NCBI GenBank assembly: GCA_017396465.1
Contig: JAFQLU010000008.1
Location: forward strand, 1-32,423
Length of the DNA stretch: 32,423 nucleotides
Origin: Clostridia bacterium
GTDB lineage: Bacteria > Bacillota > Clostridia > UBA1381 > UBA9506
Direction of reading: 5' to 3'
Positions 1 to 7,111 of this stretch are shown here, piece after piece. Position numbers and translations under genes: made by a program. The first letter of the stretch is position 1. The number at the start of each line of letters is the position of its first letter. Under the pieces are notes generated by a model. The model was not told where the DNA came from, made no database searches, and saw only the letters and a program-made list of their open reading frames with translations.

Positions 1-43
1 ATATAATTAGGTGACAGGAAAGATGCAAATCATTCTACCAGGA

Positions 44-75
44 GTAAAAATGCTTGCTTGCAAGGGCATTTTTAC
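44..75. repeat. Long imperfect hairpin upstream of the cloverleaf-like element
   Basis: GTAAAAATG (44-52) pairs with CATTTTTAC (67-75), and inside it CTTGC pairs with GCAAG (53-57 with 60-64) with a two-base bulge between the two helices. It lies beyond the terminator of the minus-strand PL22-like gene and shows no coding potential. It directly precedes the multi-arm palindrome at 85-168 and may be part of the same element. Function is unknown. Confidence 0.5.
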
Positions 76-84
76 GACGCCGTC

Positions 85-168
85 AATTGGCATACGCAAC
101 CTGAAAGGTTGCAGGCGAGTTATAAACTCGCAGGAGTTTTGCAGAGCAAAAATCCGTATATGCCAATT
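85..168. repeat. Cloverleaf-like palindromic element with a closing stem and three short hairpins
   Basis: An outer stem AATTGGCATA (85-94) pairs with TATGCCAATT (159-168) and continues through CG/CG after a two-base bulge. It encloses three hairpins in series: GCAACCT/AGGTTGC (96-112, loop GAA), GCGAGTT/AACTCGC (115-131, loop ATA) and TTTTGC/GCAAAA (137-151, loop AGA). Every arm has a three-base loop. This is seen directly. It is not a tRNA: there is no anticodon arm of the right size and no T-loop. It resembles dispersed REP- or MITE-type palindromes in intergenic DNA, but I cannot check its copy number. Confidence 0.6.
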
Positions 169-180
169 ATACCACAAAAC

Positions 181-207
181 AAAAAAAATAGCAATCTGAA
201 GATTGCT
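181..207 (-). terminator. Rho-independent terminator of the GH105/PL22-like operon
   Basis: Read on the minus strand, AGCAATCT and AGATTGCT form a stem (190-207 on the plus strand) followed by eight T residues (A run at 181-188). It starts about 22 bases after the stop codon of the PL22-like gene. A second AGCAATC copy (about 209-216) could offer an alternative stem partner. Confidence 0.8.
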
Positions 208-228
208 AAGATTGCTATTTCTGCAAAG

Positions 229-1374
229 TTATCCTCTTGTTTTCTGTAGAAGCGGTGCCACGGGTGCAATGGCTAAATCCACGCTGCCCTCCGTGGTTGT
301 GGTGAATACCACATATTTTTCGTTATCCGTGATTCTGGGATGGGGGTCCATATGATAGTTACAGGGCTTATCCGGCGAACCTGCGGGCGGCATATACGAA
401 ACCACATCGATTTCCACATCCGTCTTTCTGTCCCAGAAGGTCATCTTGGCGGGACAGCCTCTGTACCATTTGTTATAGGTGTCATACACCACCTCGTCAT
501 AAATGAAGAAGGACTCATCCCGGGAGGAAAATGCGTGCCAGGGGCGGCTTTTGTGAAGGTTTATATGTTCCCCGGTTTCTAAATGGATTCTCTGGATGCC
601 CTCCGGATTCACATAATAAATCTTCTTACCGTCTGCACTCCACCATTCGTGGGTTGCATAATTATCGTTGGGCGGATAGTTTGTTTTCTTTCCGTCTCTT
701 GTCACCGTCCATAGCCGCTGATATACGCCCTGCTCGTCGTGAGGGACACTTACCGTCTCCCCGGTAATACAATCCGCATAACAGTCATACGCCTGCAGAG
801 AAAGGTCGGGGTTTTTGGGGTTTAACTGTCCGTGATTGAGAAGATGGGGTGCTTCTGCCCATTTGGTGAACAAACCGGTTTTCAGGTTTACGGTTCCGAC
901 ATAAAAGTTGGTGTTCCCCTCTCTTACGTCCAGCAGAATTTCCTTTTTATCCGGCGTGAAGGTGATATGGGTGGAAATGTGAACAGGACTTCCCTTGGTT
1001 GGGATTTCCGCTATTACTTCTGTGCGCGCATCCTTTTTCGGCGCACGGCGAAACACGCGGTTCTGCCAGGTGAAATACACCTCGCCGGTTTCGTTGTCCA
1101 CAAAAGGCGATGCGTGCTCAAATAAGGTGTCATGGCACAAACAGATTTCGTCTGTTTCAAAATCAATAAAACCCAGCTGACGGAGCGCACCGTCGAACAC
1201 AGGCGGATGCGCCGCATAGAACCAAAGGTATCTGCCGTCATCAGTCATGGAGTTATTCACAAAATAAAAGCCTTGCTGAAACTGTGCCACCTTTTCGGTC
1301 AGCACATAATATGTTGCGCCGCTCTTTTCATCGGTTCTTACAGAAAACAGCGAGGAGGTTTCCGGTGTGAACAT
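229..1374 (-). CDS. PL22-like oligogalacturonate lyase family beta-propeller protein
   Basis: The 381-residue protein resembles oligogalacturonate lyases (PL22), seven-bladed beta-propellers that cleave short galacturonides in the cytoplasm. Visible family-like segments are LLNHGQLNP (residues 178-186), THEWWSADGKKIYYV (241-255, with H242) and HMDPHPRI (341-348). Characterised enzymes have a Gln-x2-His-x-His metal triad at the last site; here the matching positions read Tyr340, Asp343 and His345, so the metal site is altered and activity may differ. No signal peptide is seen. I chose the ATG at 1374 because GGGGAGGAG lies just upstream; a longer frame opens at 1413. It starts one base after the GH105 stop, so the two genes are translationally coupled and probably act in sequence on pectic oligosaccharides. 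Family assignment is fairly sure; exact substrate is not. Confidence 0.72.
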   Translation of the reverse strand: MFTPETSSLFSVRTDEKSGATYYVLTEKVAQFQQGFYFVNNSMTDDGRYLWFYAAHPPVFDGALRQLGFIDFETDEICLCHDTLFEHASPFVDNETGEVYFTWQNRVFRRAPKKDARTEVIAEIPTKGSPVHISTHITFTPDKKEILLDVREGNTNFYVGTVNLKTGLFTKWAEAPHLLNHGQLNPKNPDLSLQAYDCYADCITGETVSVPHDEQGVYQRLWTVTRDGKKTNYPPNDNYATHEWWSADGKKIYYVNPEGIQRIHLETGEHINLHKSRPWHAFSSRDESFFIYDEVVYDTYNKWYRGCPAKMTFWDRKTDVEIDVVSYMPPAGSPDKPCNYHMDPHPRITDNEKYVVFTTTTEGSVDLAIAPVAPLLQKTRG

Positions 1375-1375
1375 C

Positions 1376-2470
1376 TTACTCCTCCCCTTTCTCGATGGCT
1401 CTGTGATATTCACTGCACATTAAGAGAAATGCACCCACGCCGTGCAGGTCATTTTCGCTGGTAGGACGCGCCAGATACCCTTCAAAGGTGCACACGCCCG
1501 TTCCGATGCAGACCTGACGGACTAAAATATCATCGCCATCATAGCCTAAGGTAGACACGATGCCGTCAAATGCTTTCTTTGCCAAGGGCTTATAAGAATC
1601 GCTCAGGTATCCCAAACGGATTGCCTTGCAAAGTGCGTGCAGAAACAGGCAGGAGCAGGACACCTCGTGCCAGTTCCCCGGCACCTCGCCTTTGTCTACC
1701 ACCTGATACCAAAGCCCGGTTTCCTTATCCTGGTATTTTAAAATAGCCTCTAAAAGCTCCACGCCAACGTCCACAAAATCCAATTTTCTTTCATAGGTGT
1801 CGGGCAGTTTTTCTGCGATATCAAACATAGCGGTTGCAAACCAGCCCATAGCTCTTCCCCAGAATTCAGGCGAGCAGCCGGTGTCGGGATTTGCCCATTC
1901 CTTTTCGCATACCGCATCCCATGCGTGATACATCAGACCTGTTCTTGCATCGCGGTTGTGCTGATGCATCAGGCGCATCTGCAGGTGCACCGTATCAAAA
2001 AAGGGCGCGTAATCAAAAGTCGCACCGTATTCTGTCATAAAAGGGCCTGCCATATACATGCCGTCTAACCACATCTGATTAGGAACACAATGCTTGTGCC
2101 AGAAACCGCCGTATTGGTTGCAGCGCTGGATTTTCAAAAGCTCTGCCGTTCTTTCCATGGCTTTTTTGTACTTTTCTTCGCCGGTTTCCTTATATAAATC
2201 AAACAGCAGAACAGAAGGCTGATAGTCGTCCATTTCGTCTTCTTCAGAAACGGGAAAGGAACCGTTCTCCTCTACCAAGCTATCTATCCACGCCTTGATA
2301 TAATCAAAATATATTTTCTCTTTGGTAATGCCGTAAATCTTCTGCATGCCCGAAAGGAACACGCCCTGATGATAATGATATCTGCCTGCCGGGGGAAGGT
2401 CCGGTGCCTCAAACTTCCGCATCATGGTTCCGCATACCGATTTTGCATAATCTAACGCTGTCATTTCCAT
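1376..2470 (-). CDS. GH105/GH88 family unsaturated glucuronyl/galacturonyl hydrolase (YteR/YesR-like)
   Basis: The 364-residue alpha/alpha-barrel protein removes the 4,5-unsaturated uronic acid left at the non-reducing end after a lyase has cut pectin or rhamnogalacturonan. The family signature MWLDGMYMAGPF (from 133) contains the expected catalytic Asp136, and WGRAMGWF, GLWYQVVD and the C-terminal GVGAFLLM segment are also typical of YteR/YesR. The length is normal and no signal peptide is seen, so it works in the cytoplasm on imported oligosaccharides. AAGGAG lies eight bases before the ATG at 2470. It is the first gene of a two-gene operon with the PL22-like protein. The gene's -35 region is weak, which would fit activation by an AraC protein. 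Choice between unsaturated rhamnogalacturonyl and glucuronyl substrate cannot be made from sequence alone. Confidence 0.88.
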   Translation of the reverse strand: MEMTALDYAKSVCGTMMRKFEAPDLPPAGRYHYHQGVFLSGMQKIYGITKEKIYFDYIKAWIDSLVEENGSFPVSEEDEMDDYQPSVLLFDLYKETGEEKYKKAMERTAELLKIQRCNQYGGFWHKHCVPNQMWLDGMYMAGPFMTEYGATFDYAPFFDTVHLQMRLMHQHNRDARTGLMYHAWDAVCEKEWANPDTGCSPEFWGRAMGWFATAMFDIAEKLPDTYERKLDFVDVGVELLEAILKYQDKETGLWYQVVDKGEVPGNWHEVSCSCLFLHALCKAIRLGYLSDSYKPLAKKAFDGIVSTLGYDGDDILVRQVCIGTGVCTFEGYLARPTSENDLHGVGAFLLMCSEYHRAIEKGEE

Positions 2471-2501
2471 ATCCTCGACTCCTTTTTCTTGGCTTATTGT
2501 T

Positions 2502-2507
2502 ATTGTA
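2502..2507 (-). promoter_or_regulatory. Possible -10 box of the GH105 operon
   Basis: On the minus strand TACAAT occurs 32 bases before the GH105 start codon. No good -35 hexamer is found 16-18 bases upstream. A weak -35 is common in activator-dependent sugar-use promoters, so an AraC-type activator may be needed. This is inference from one hexamer. Confidence 0.3.
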
Positions 2508-2598
2508 CCACAAAATCATAGGAAAATGTTGCTGATTTTCGTAAAGTTTCTTCATATCTTGCTCTTTTATGTACCAAAACACGGTTAAACAGGCAGGC

Positions 2599-2632
2599 TT
2601 CAAGATGGCGGTTTTCAAATTGCATCTTGAAA
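2599..2632. promoter_or_regulatory. Inverted repeat overlapping the alcohol dehydrogenase -35 box (candidate operator)
   Basis: TTCAAGATG (2599-2607) and CATCTTGAA (2623-2631) are perfect 9-base inverted repeats 15 bases apart. A second nested pair, TTTCAA (2613-2618) and TTGAAA (2627-2632), shares the right arm. The right arm covers the -35 hexamer of the plus-strand promoter, so a bound protein would block or modulate transcription of the dehydrogenase and could also act on the divergent GH105 operon. Confidence 0.45.
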
Positions 2633-2655
2633 TCCGCTTTATTTTGTGCTATAAT
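2627..2655 (+). promoter_or_regulatory. Sigma-A promoter of the iron-dependent alcohol dehydrogenase gene
   Basis: TTGAAA (2627-2632), a 17-base spacer and a perfect TATAAT (2650-2655). The start codon follows 36 bases later, after AAGGAGG at 2675-2681. Confidence 0.85.
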
Positions 2656-2691
2656 ATTAAAACATTCACAATGCAAGGAGGCTGATGAGCC

Positions 2692-3840
2692 GTGAATCAT
2701 TTCGATATTAAAACACACATATATTTCGGAGAGAAGTCTTTAGACCGTTTGTACGAGCTTCCCTATAAAAAGGCACTGATTATTTCTGACCCCTATGTTG
2801 TAAAAAGCGGTATGGTGCATCTTGTCACCTCCCGTCTTCAGCAAGCAAACATAGAATGGCAGATTTTTGATGATGTGATTCCGGATCCTCCCATTGAAAA
2901 AATCTCTGCAGGCGTTTCTGCGGTTCTTGCCGCAAAGGCAGATGTTTTGATTACCATCGGCGGCGGTTCTGCCATAGATTCTGCCAAAGCCATCCGTGAG
3001 GTTGCCTGTCAGGCAGAGCCTACCTATCCCCGCCCTGCGCTGATTGCCATTCCCACCACCAGCGGAACCGGTAGTGAGGTCACATCCTTTTCTGTTATCA
3101 GCGACACGGAAAAGCAGGCAAAAATTCCCCTCGCCAACGATTCTCTGCTTCCCGATGAAGCAATTTTAGATGCAGAGCTTGTTAAAACCGTGCCCGCCAC
3201 CATCACGGCAGACACCGGTATGGACGTGTTCACCCACGCGCTGGAGTCTTATGTCAGCACAAACAATAACGAGTTTTCAGCCGCTTTGGCCGAAAAAGCA
3301 ATAGAAATCACAGGCTCTTTCCTGCTTCGTTCTTATCTGGATAATAACGATACCCACGCACGCCAGAAGATGCATATTGCATCCTGTCTTGCCGGTCTTG
3401 CGTTTAACACCGCATCACTCGGCATCAATCACAGTATGGCGCATCAGCTGGGCGCGGCGTTTCATATTCCCCACGGTCGGGCAAATGCCATGCTGCTTCC
3501 CCATATTATTGAATATAACAGCGATATCGACAAATATTCCCGTTTAAAAACGGATTATCCCAAGCATGTGCGCAAATATGCAACTGTTGCCAGAACGTTG
3601 GGACTTCAGAACTTTAACATTGTAACCACGGTAAGAGCTCTTTCCAACTGGTGCCAGTTTATGATGAAGGAAATGGATATGCCCCTCTCGGTTTCCGAAA
3701 CGGGTGTGTGCACCGAATCCGAGTATTTTGCGCAGATTCCTGCAATGGCAGAAGCCGCACTTGCAGATACCTGCACCAAAACAAATCCCAAGGTTCCCAC
3801 ATTAAAGGATATGGAAATGATTTATGCGCGGCTTTGGTAA
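2692..3840 (+). CDS. Iron-containing alcohol dehydrogenase
   Basis: The 382-residue protein belongs to the group III iron-dependent alcohol dehydrogenases, which reduce aldehydes to alcohols with NAD(P)H in the cytoplasm. The nucleotide-binding GGGSAIDSAK (90-99) and the signature IPTTSGTGSEVT (120-131) are intact. The four metal ligands expected from FucO align as Asp178, His182, His247 and His261. The start is GTG at 2692, ten bases after AAGGAGG; an ATG at 2685 is in another frame. It has its own strong promoter and terminator and is divergent from the pectin operon. A role as lactaldehyde or propionaldehyde reductase in deoxy-sugar (rhamnose) breakdown is plausible from context, but the family is broad and no rhamnose genes are present here, so the substrate is open. 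Confidence 0.88.
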   Translation: MNHFDIKTHIYFGEKSLDRLYELPYKKALIISDPYVVKSGMVHLVTSRLQQANIEWQIFDDVIPDPPIEKISAGVSAVLAAKADVLITIGGGSAIDSAKAIREVACQAEPTYPRPALIAIPTTSGTGSEVTSFSVISDTEKQAKIPLANDSLLPDEAILDAELVKTVPATITADTGMDVFTHALESYVSTNNNEFSAALAEKAIEITGSFLLRSYLDNNDTHARQKMHIASCLAGLAFNTASLGINHSMAHQLGAAFHIPHGRANAMLLPHIIEYNSDIDKYSRLKTDYPKHVRKYATVARTLGLQNFNIVTTVRALSNWCQFMMKEMDMPLSVSETGVCTESEYFAQIPAMAEAALADTCTKTNPKVPTLKDMEMIYARLW

Positions 3841-3864
3841 AAAAGCTTTATATGCAAATAAAAT

Positions 3865-3901
3865 ACGCCTCCAAGGAGTTTCCTTTGGAGGCGTTTTTTT
3901 A
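3865..3901 (+). terminator. Rho-independent terminator of the alcohol dehydrogenase gene
   Basis: ACGCCTCCAA (3865-3874) pairs with TTGGAGGCGT (3885-3894), extended by a G-T and a G-C pair, followed by a T run at 3894-3900. Confidence 0.92.
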
Positions 3902-3953
3902 TCCGATTGCCCACAGAATAATAGAAGAACTTTATATTTTTTTTAGAAACCTG

Positions 3954-3982
3954 TTGTATCTTGCCCACATTTCTGCTAAAAT
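3954..3982 (+). promoter_or_regulatory. Probable promoter of the first AraC-family regulator
   Basis: TTGTAT (3954-3959), a 17-base spacer and TAAAAT (3977-3982), 20 bases before the ATG at 4002. The position after a terminator and close to the start supports it. Confidence 0.6.
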
Positions 3983-4001
3983 TACAGTTGAGGTGAGCCG
4001 T

Positions 4002-4820
4002 ATGCAGACAATATCATACACAAAGGACGGATGCTTTTCCGTGACATATAAAAAAACGTCGGGCAATAATATGACAGAAAGCCATATGCACGACAGCTTG
4101 GAGTTTTATATTCTGCTTTCGGGAAAACGGAATCTTTTGGTTAACGACAGTTTTTTTGAGATTGCCGAGGGAAGCCTTTTTTCTATTGAGCCGCAGGTTT
4201 CCCACAGAATGTTGGATGCCGAGGGTGGCGGCTACGAAGGACTTGTGTGTAATCTTTCTCTTTCGTGGCTTCGAATTGCTGCCGGAGAGAACGCCTTGCG
4301 TGAGCTGAAGCAGCCGCTTCGCGTGGTTTGCCCGGAGCATAAGGACGAGGCAAAAATCCGTTCTTTCACAGAGGAGATTCAAAAAGCCGTACTAAACAAA
4401 AACGCATTAACCGAGCTTCATGTATCCCGAGCCATCCTCGGTCTGCTTTCCGTCTTTCTTTGCTACCCCAACATGGCCGGCGAACAAACCATAAGACGGG
4501 AAAGCTACGCCCGCATTTCCGAGTTGATCCGGTATATCAACGAACACTTTGACAAAAAGCTGGCGCTAACGGAGCTTGCCGACCGTTTTTTCATCAGCGA
4601 GTTTCATATGTGTCGTTTGTTTAAGGCGTACACGGGAAAAACTATTGGAGAATATCTTCTTTCCGTCCGCATCGAAAAGGCGTGTAAGCTGCTGACAGAA
4701 TCGAAAGAAAAGATACAAAACATCTGCTTTTTGTGTGGCTTTACAAGCCTTTCCAATTTCAACAAATGCTTCAAATCTGTCTGCGAAAAAACACCGATGC
4801 AGTATCGAAAAGGACGGTAA
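4002..4820 (+). CDS. AraC family transcriptional regulator with N-terminal cupin domain
   Basis: The 272-residue protein has an N-terminal cupin-type sensor half (SHMHDSLEFYILLSGKRNL, then IEPQVSHRM) and a C-terminal AraC double helix-turn-helix: LALTELADRFFISEFHMCRLFKAYTG for the first HTH and IQNICFLCGFTSLSNFNKCFKSVCEKTPMQYRK for the second. Such proteins bind a sugar or sugar acid and activate or repress adjacent catabolic genes. I placed the start at ATG 4002, after GAGGTGAG at about 3990; an in-frame GTG at 3993 and a much longer open frame from 3651 overlapping the dehydrogenase are less likely. It lies beside the GH105/PL22-like operon and the dehydrogenase, so these are its likely targets. 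The effector is unknown. Confidence 0.87.
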   Translation: MQTISYTKDGCFSVTYKKTSGNNMTESHMHDSLEFYILLSGKRNLLVNDSFFEIAEGSLFSIEPQVSHRMLDAEGGGYEGLVCNLSLSWLRIAAGENALRELKQPLRVVCPEHKDEAKIRSFTEEIQKAVLNKNALTELHVSRAILGLLSVFLCYPNMAGEQTIRRESYARISELIRYINEHFDKKLALTELADRFFISEFHMCRLFKAYTGKTIGEYLLSVRIEKACKLLTESKEKIQNICFLCGFTSLSNFNKCFKSVCEKTPMQYRKGR

Positions 4821-4909
4821 GGAAGTTCAGCGCATGCTACGACGAACTCCACGGGATTTCTGCTTACTTTCCAATCATGCCATAACAATAATGATGCATT
4901 TAAGAATAA

Positions 4910-4927
4910 GCTTTGCGAGAGCAAAGC
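4910..4927. repeat. Perfect short hairpin after the AraC gene
   Basis: GCTTTGC and GCAAAGC flank a GAGA loop. A T-rich stretch follows only after eleven bases, so it is a poor terminator on the plus strand. It may be a weak transcription end for the regulator gene or a remnant of a repeat element. Confidence 0.4.
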
Positions 4928-4942
4928 CACACTAACCTTTTT

Positions 4943-5034
4943 CCTTATTCACTATTACTTATTACTTTCCAAAAATCGACAAGTATTTTTAGGGAATAGT
5001 GAAGAGTGAATAGGTAATAAGTAAAATCGACAAG
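4943..5034. repeat. Low-complexity inverted arms and 12-base direct repeats downstream of tRNA-Arg
   Basis: A left arm rich in TTACTTATTAC and TATTCACTATT units (4943-4966) is matched by complementary units at 4995-5022. AAAATCGACAAG occurs at 4972-4983 and again at 5023-5034, with its inverse at 5047-5058. The stretch from 4821 to 5058 has no gene that I can support. The arrangement suggests local duplication beside the tRNA terminator. Confidence 0.5.
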
Positions 5035-5058
5035 ACTCTTAAGAATCTTGTCGATTTT
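5023..5058 (-). terminator. Hairpin behind tRNA-Arg, likely its terminator
   Basis: AAAATCGACAAGACTCTT (5023-5040) and AAGAATCTTGTCGATTTT (5041-5058) form an 18-base stem with one mismatch, directly after the CCA end of the tRNA on the minus strand. The closing TTTT is part of the stem. Confidence 0.7.
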
Positions 5059-5135
5059 TGGCGCGCCCGGAGAGATTCGAACTCCCGACCTACTGGTTCG
5101 TAGCCAGTCACTCTATCCAGCTGAGCTACGGGCGC
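5059..5135 (-). tRNA. tRNA-Arg (anticodon ACG)
   Basis: The minus strand folds into a standard tRNA of 77 bases including an encoded CCA end: acceptor stem GCGCCCG/CGGGCGC, D arm GCTC...GAGT, anticodon stem ACTGG/CCAGT with loop CTACGAA (anticodon ACG, read as ICG after editing), and T arm GGGAG-TTCGAAT-CTCTC. The discriminator base is G. It has its own promoter and terminator. The encoded CCA means nucleotidyl addition is not needed for first maturation. Confidence 0.96.
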
Positions 5136-5172
5136 ATATGAAATTATGTGCTTCTCAAAATCAGCAAGATAT

Positions 5173-5201
5173 ATTATAGCACACTCTTTTCCAAAATGCA
5201 A
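5173..5201 (-). promoter_or_regulatory. Promoter of tRNA-Arg
   Basis: On the minus strand TTGCAT (5196-5201), a 17-base spacer and TATAAT (5173-5178). The first tRNA base is 38 bases beyond the -10 box, leaving a short 5' leader for RNase P. Confidence 0.88.
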
Positions 5202-5218
5202 GAACTTTTTGAAAAAAA

Positions 5219-5266
5219 TTTTAAAAAGGGGAAAAACCGCGCTTCGGTGCGGTTTTTCCCCTTTTA
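5219..5266 (-). terminator. Strong terminator of the GH127 gene with UUCG tetraloop
   Basis: AAAAGGGGAAAAACCGC (5224-5240) pairs with GCGGTTTTTCCCCTTTT (5249-5265), capped by C-TTCG-G (5242-5247). On the minus strand the stem runs into a T-rich tail. It begins eight bases after the GH127 stop and insulates the tRNA promoter. Confidence 0.9.
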
Positions 5267-5273
5267 TTCTGCA

Positions 5274-7061
5274 TTATTTCACGTGCATATACACCAGCAT
5301 ATCCGTTTCGCCGCGGTTAGCAAAACAAGCATAGGGAATAAATTTTAGTTTCACAGGTTCAAAGCTTTCTGCGTATTCTGCATAAAGTGCATCGTCAGCC
5401 TGTGTTCTTCTGAAGCCATTTGTTTCAATCACGTTTGCATCGAATTCCGGAGCATAGGAAATGGTTGCATCAAGGTCACGGCCGACATAAAGTGCGTGCA
5501 GGTTTTCTCCGTTATCCACGCCTTCTGTGCAGTATACCAAAGGACCGCAGCAAAGCGCCGCTCTGCCGATATTGTTCTGAAGATTCAGATTTGTGCCTAT
5601 CAGCTTAGGCTTCATTTCCAGTTCCACGGTTATTTCTACGGGATTTTCAATCACCGCATAGCCGCTATCCATGGTATACGGCGCAGAAATTTTGAATTGT
5701 TTGCACCAGCCGGGGATGCGCACAAAGAGCTTTTCCGCTCCACGGCAGGAAAAATGCACTGTTCCGCTATTGGGGTATTCCGTTTTGGTCTCAACGAAAA
5801 TATCGCCGTTTTGCAGAGTACTTTCTGCAAACAGATGCACATACACGTTTTTCTCTTCCACATCGTAAAGGAAGCTTTCCGTTTCCTCCAAAAACCGATT
5901 GAGGTTGGGAGGACAACAGGAGCAATCAAACACTTCTTTTCTTTGGGAAATCGCCTGAATAGGTTTTCTGGAGGAGTCTATCAAACGATTCAGTTTCCGG
6001 ATATTCAGTTCCAGCGGATTTTCGTAGAAAAAGGCTTTACCGTCTGACGATAACCCTACCAGCGCACCGTTATATAATGCTCGCTCCAACACATCCGCAT
6101 ATTCGCTGTTTTTTTCTATATCCAGCATATTTCTGCAGAAGAACACCAGCGAAATCGCTGCGCAGGTTTCAGCGTACGCCATACGATTAGGCAAATCGTA
6201 TTTGGCTGTGAAGCCCTCATACATACGGGTAGAACCGATGCCGCCGGTAATATACATTTTACGGTGTGCCACATCCTCAAAAATGTCACGACAACGTGAT
6301 TTCAGTTCTTCGTCATCGGTTTCTTTTGCCAGCGCTGCAACTGCGGTGTACAGATACATAGCACGCACACTGTGTCCCGTGACTTCCTTCTGTCTGCGCA
6401 CGGGATAGTCCTGCACGGCAGGAATCCGCTCTTCGGGATGCATGCCCCGTTCTTCAATGAAAAACTTAGCAAGCTCAAGATACCGTTTTTCGCCCGTTGC
6501 ACGGTACATACGAAGAAGTGCCAGCTCGATTTCTTCGTGTCCCGGTGTAATAAATTTTGCGCTTTTTTCTTTTACGAACACCTTTTCTATCAGGTCTGCA
6601 TATTTCATCATACATTTCAGAAATCTGTCTTTTCCCGTGGCATCATAATATGCCACTGCCGCTTCCATCAGGTGTCCTGCACAGTATAACTCATGACAGT
6701 TTCGGTCTGTAAAACGGTTTCCCGGCTCGCAAACCGTGTAGTATATATTAAAATACCCGTCGGGCTGCTGATGTTTTTCAATCAGGTCAATTAAGCCTTC
6801 CACCTTTTCTTCCAGCTTTTTATCGCCGTTTTTTCCTATAATGTATGCCGCGCCTTCCATCCATTTCGCAACGTCGGAATCCCAGAAAATATGAGGCTTC
6901 CGGTCCATGCCCTCTTTCCAGTCGAAGGAAAAGGCTTTGATTCTTCCGGTGTCTGAAAAACGGTTCCACACCGCATTTATTGTGATTTTCCGATTTAAGT
7001 TCTGTTTTCCAGCAAGGAAGCCGCCTGTGATTTCCGTTTGCTTATACGCCTGATAGTTCAT
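5274..7061 (-). CDS. GH127 beta-L-arabinofuranosidase (HypBA1-like)
   Basis: The 595-residue protein matches GH127, zinc-dependent enzymes releasing beta-linked L-arabinofuranose from plant hydroxyproline-rich glycoproteins and related side chains. The catalytic set of HypBA1 aligns: acid/base Glu282 in MYEGFT, zinc ligands Glu298 and Cys300 in AYAETCAA, and Cys382-Cys383 in DCSCCPPN, with Cys382 as nucleophile. No signal peptide is visible, so it acts in the cytoplasm. The start ATG at 7061 follows GAGGGAT; in-frame starts at 7076 and 7130 exist, but the latter would overlap the promoter. It is transcribed alone from a consensus promoter shared back to back with an AraC gene. Related families GH146 and DUF1680 members share this fold, so the linkage preference is inferred. 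Confidence 0.9.
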   Translation of the reverse strand: MNYQAYKQTEITGGFLAGKQNLNRKITINAVWNRFSDTGRIKAFSFDWKEGMDRKPHIFWDSDVAKWMEGAAYIIGKNGDKKLEEKVEGLIDLIEKHQQPDGYFNIYYTVCEPGNRFTDRNCHELYCAGHLMEAAVAYYDATGKDRFLKCMMKYADLIEKVFVKEKSAKFITPGHEEIELALLRMYRATGEKRYLELAKFFIEERGMHPEERIPAVQDYPVRRQKEVTGHSVRAMYLYTAVAALAKETDDEELKSRCRDIFEDVAHRKMYITGGIGSTRMYEGFTAKYDLPNRMAYAETCAAISLVFFCRNMLDIEKNSEYADVLERALYNGALVGLSSDGKAFFYENPLELNIRKLNRLIDSSRKPIQAISQRKEVFDCSCCPPNLNRFLEETESFLYDVEEKNVYVHLFAESTLQNGDIFVETKTEYPNSGTVHFSCRGAEKLFVRIPGWCKQFKISAPYTMDSGYAVIENPVEITVELEMKPKLIGTNLNLQNNIGRAALCCGPLVYCTEGVDNGENLHALYVGRDLDATISYAPEFDANVIETNGFRRTQADDALYAEYAESFEPVKLKFIPYACFANRGETDMLVYMHVK

Positions 7062-7081
7062 AATAAAATCCCTCATCTTTC

Positions 7082-7111
7082 TTGACAAATTGGTTGATTT
7101 TATTATATAAT
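7082..7111 (+). promoter_or_regulatory. Promoter of the second AraC-family regulator
   Basis: TTGACA (7082-7087), an 18-base spacer and TATAAT (7106-7111). Its -10 box overlaps that of the divergent GH127 promoter within the palindrome ATTATATAAT. Confidence 0.8.

Noticed and set aside
11..249. Two short plus-strand frames near the start of the window
   Set aside because: They run across the palindromic element and the terminator, have no ribosome site of note and no recognisable protein features.
2500..2718. Minus-strand frames in the region between GH105 and the alcohol dehydrogenase
   Set aside because: They cover the operator and both promoter regions, have no family features and overlap the dehydrogenase start.
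3651..4001. N-terminal extension of the first AraC regulator
   Set aside because: It runs through the dehydrogenase 3' end, a terminator and a promoter; the AraC homology begins after the ATG at 4002.
4817..4868. Possible second copy of the cloverleaf-like element after the AraC gene
   Set aside because: Only short imperfect stems (AGTTC/GAACT, AGC/GCT, GTAAG/CTTAC) are found, and the sequence does not match the element at 85-168.
4989..5201. Open frame on the minus strand containing PVAQLDRVTGYEPVGREFESLRARQ
   Set aside because: It is the translation of the tRNA-Arg gene and its flanks; this string is a well-known false protein from tRNA genes.
5496..6047. Plus-strand open frame inside the GH127 gene
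   Set aside because: It is antisense to conserved catalytic parts of GH127 and has no ribosome site or family match.
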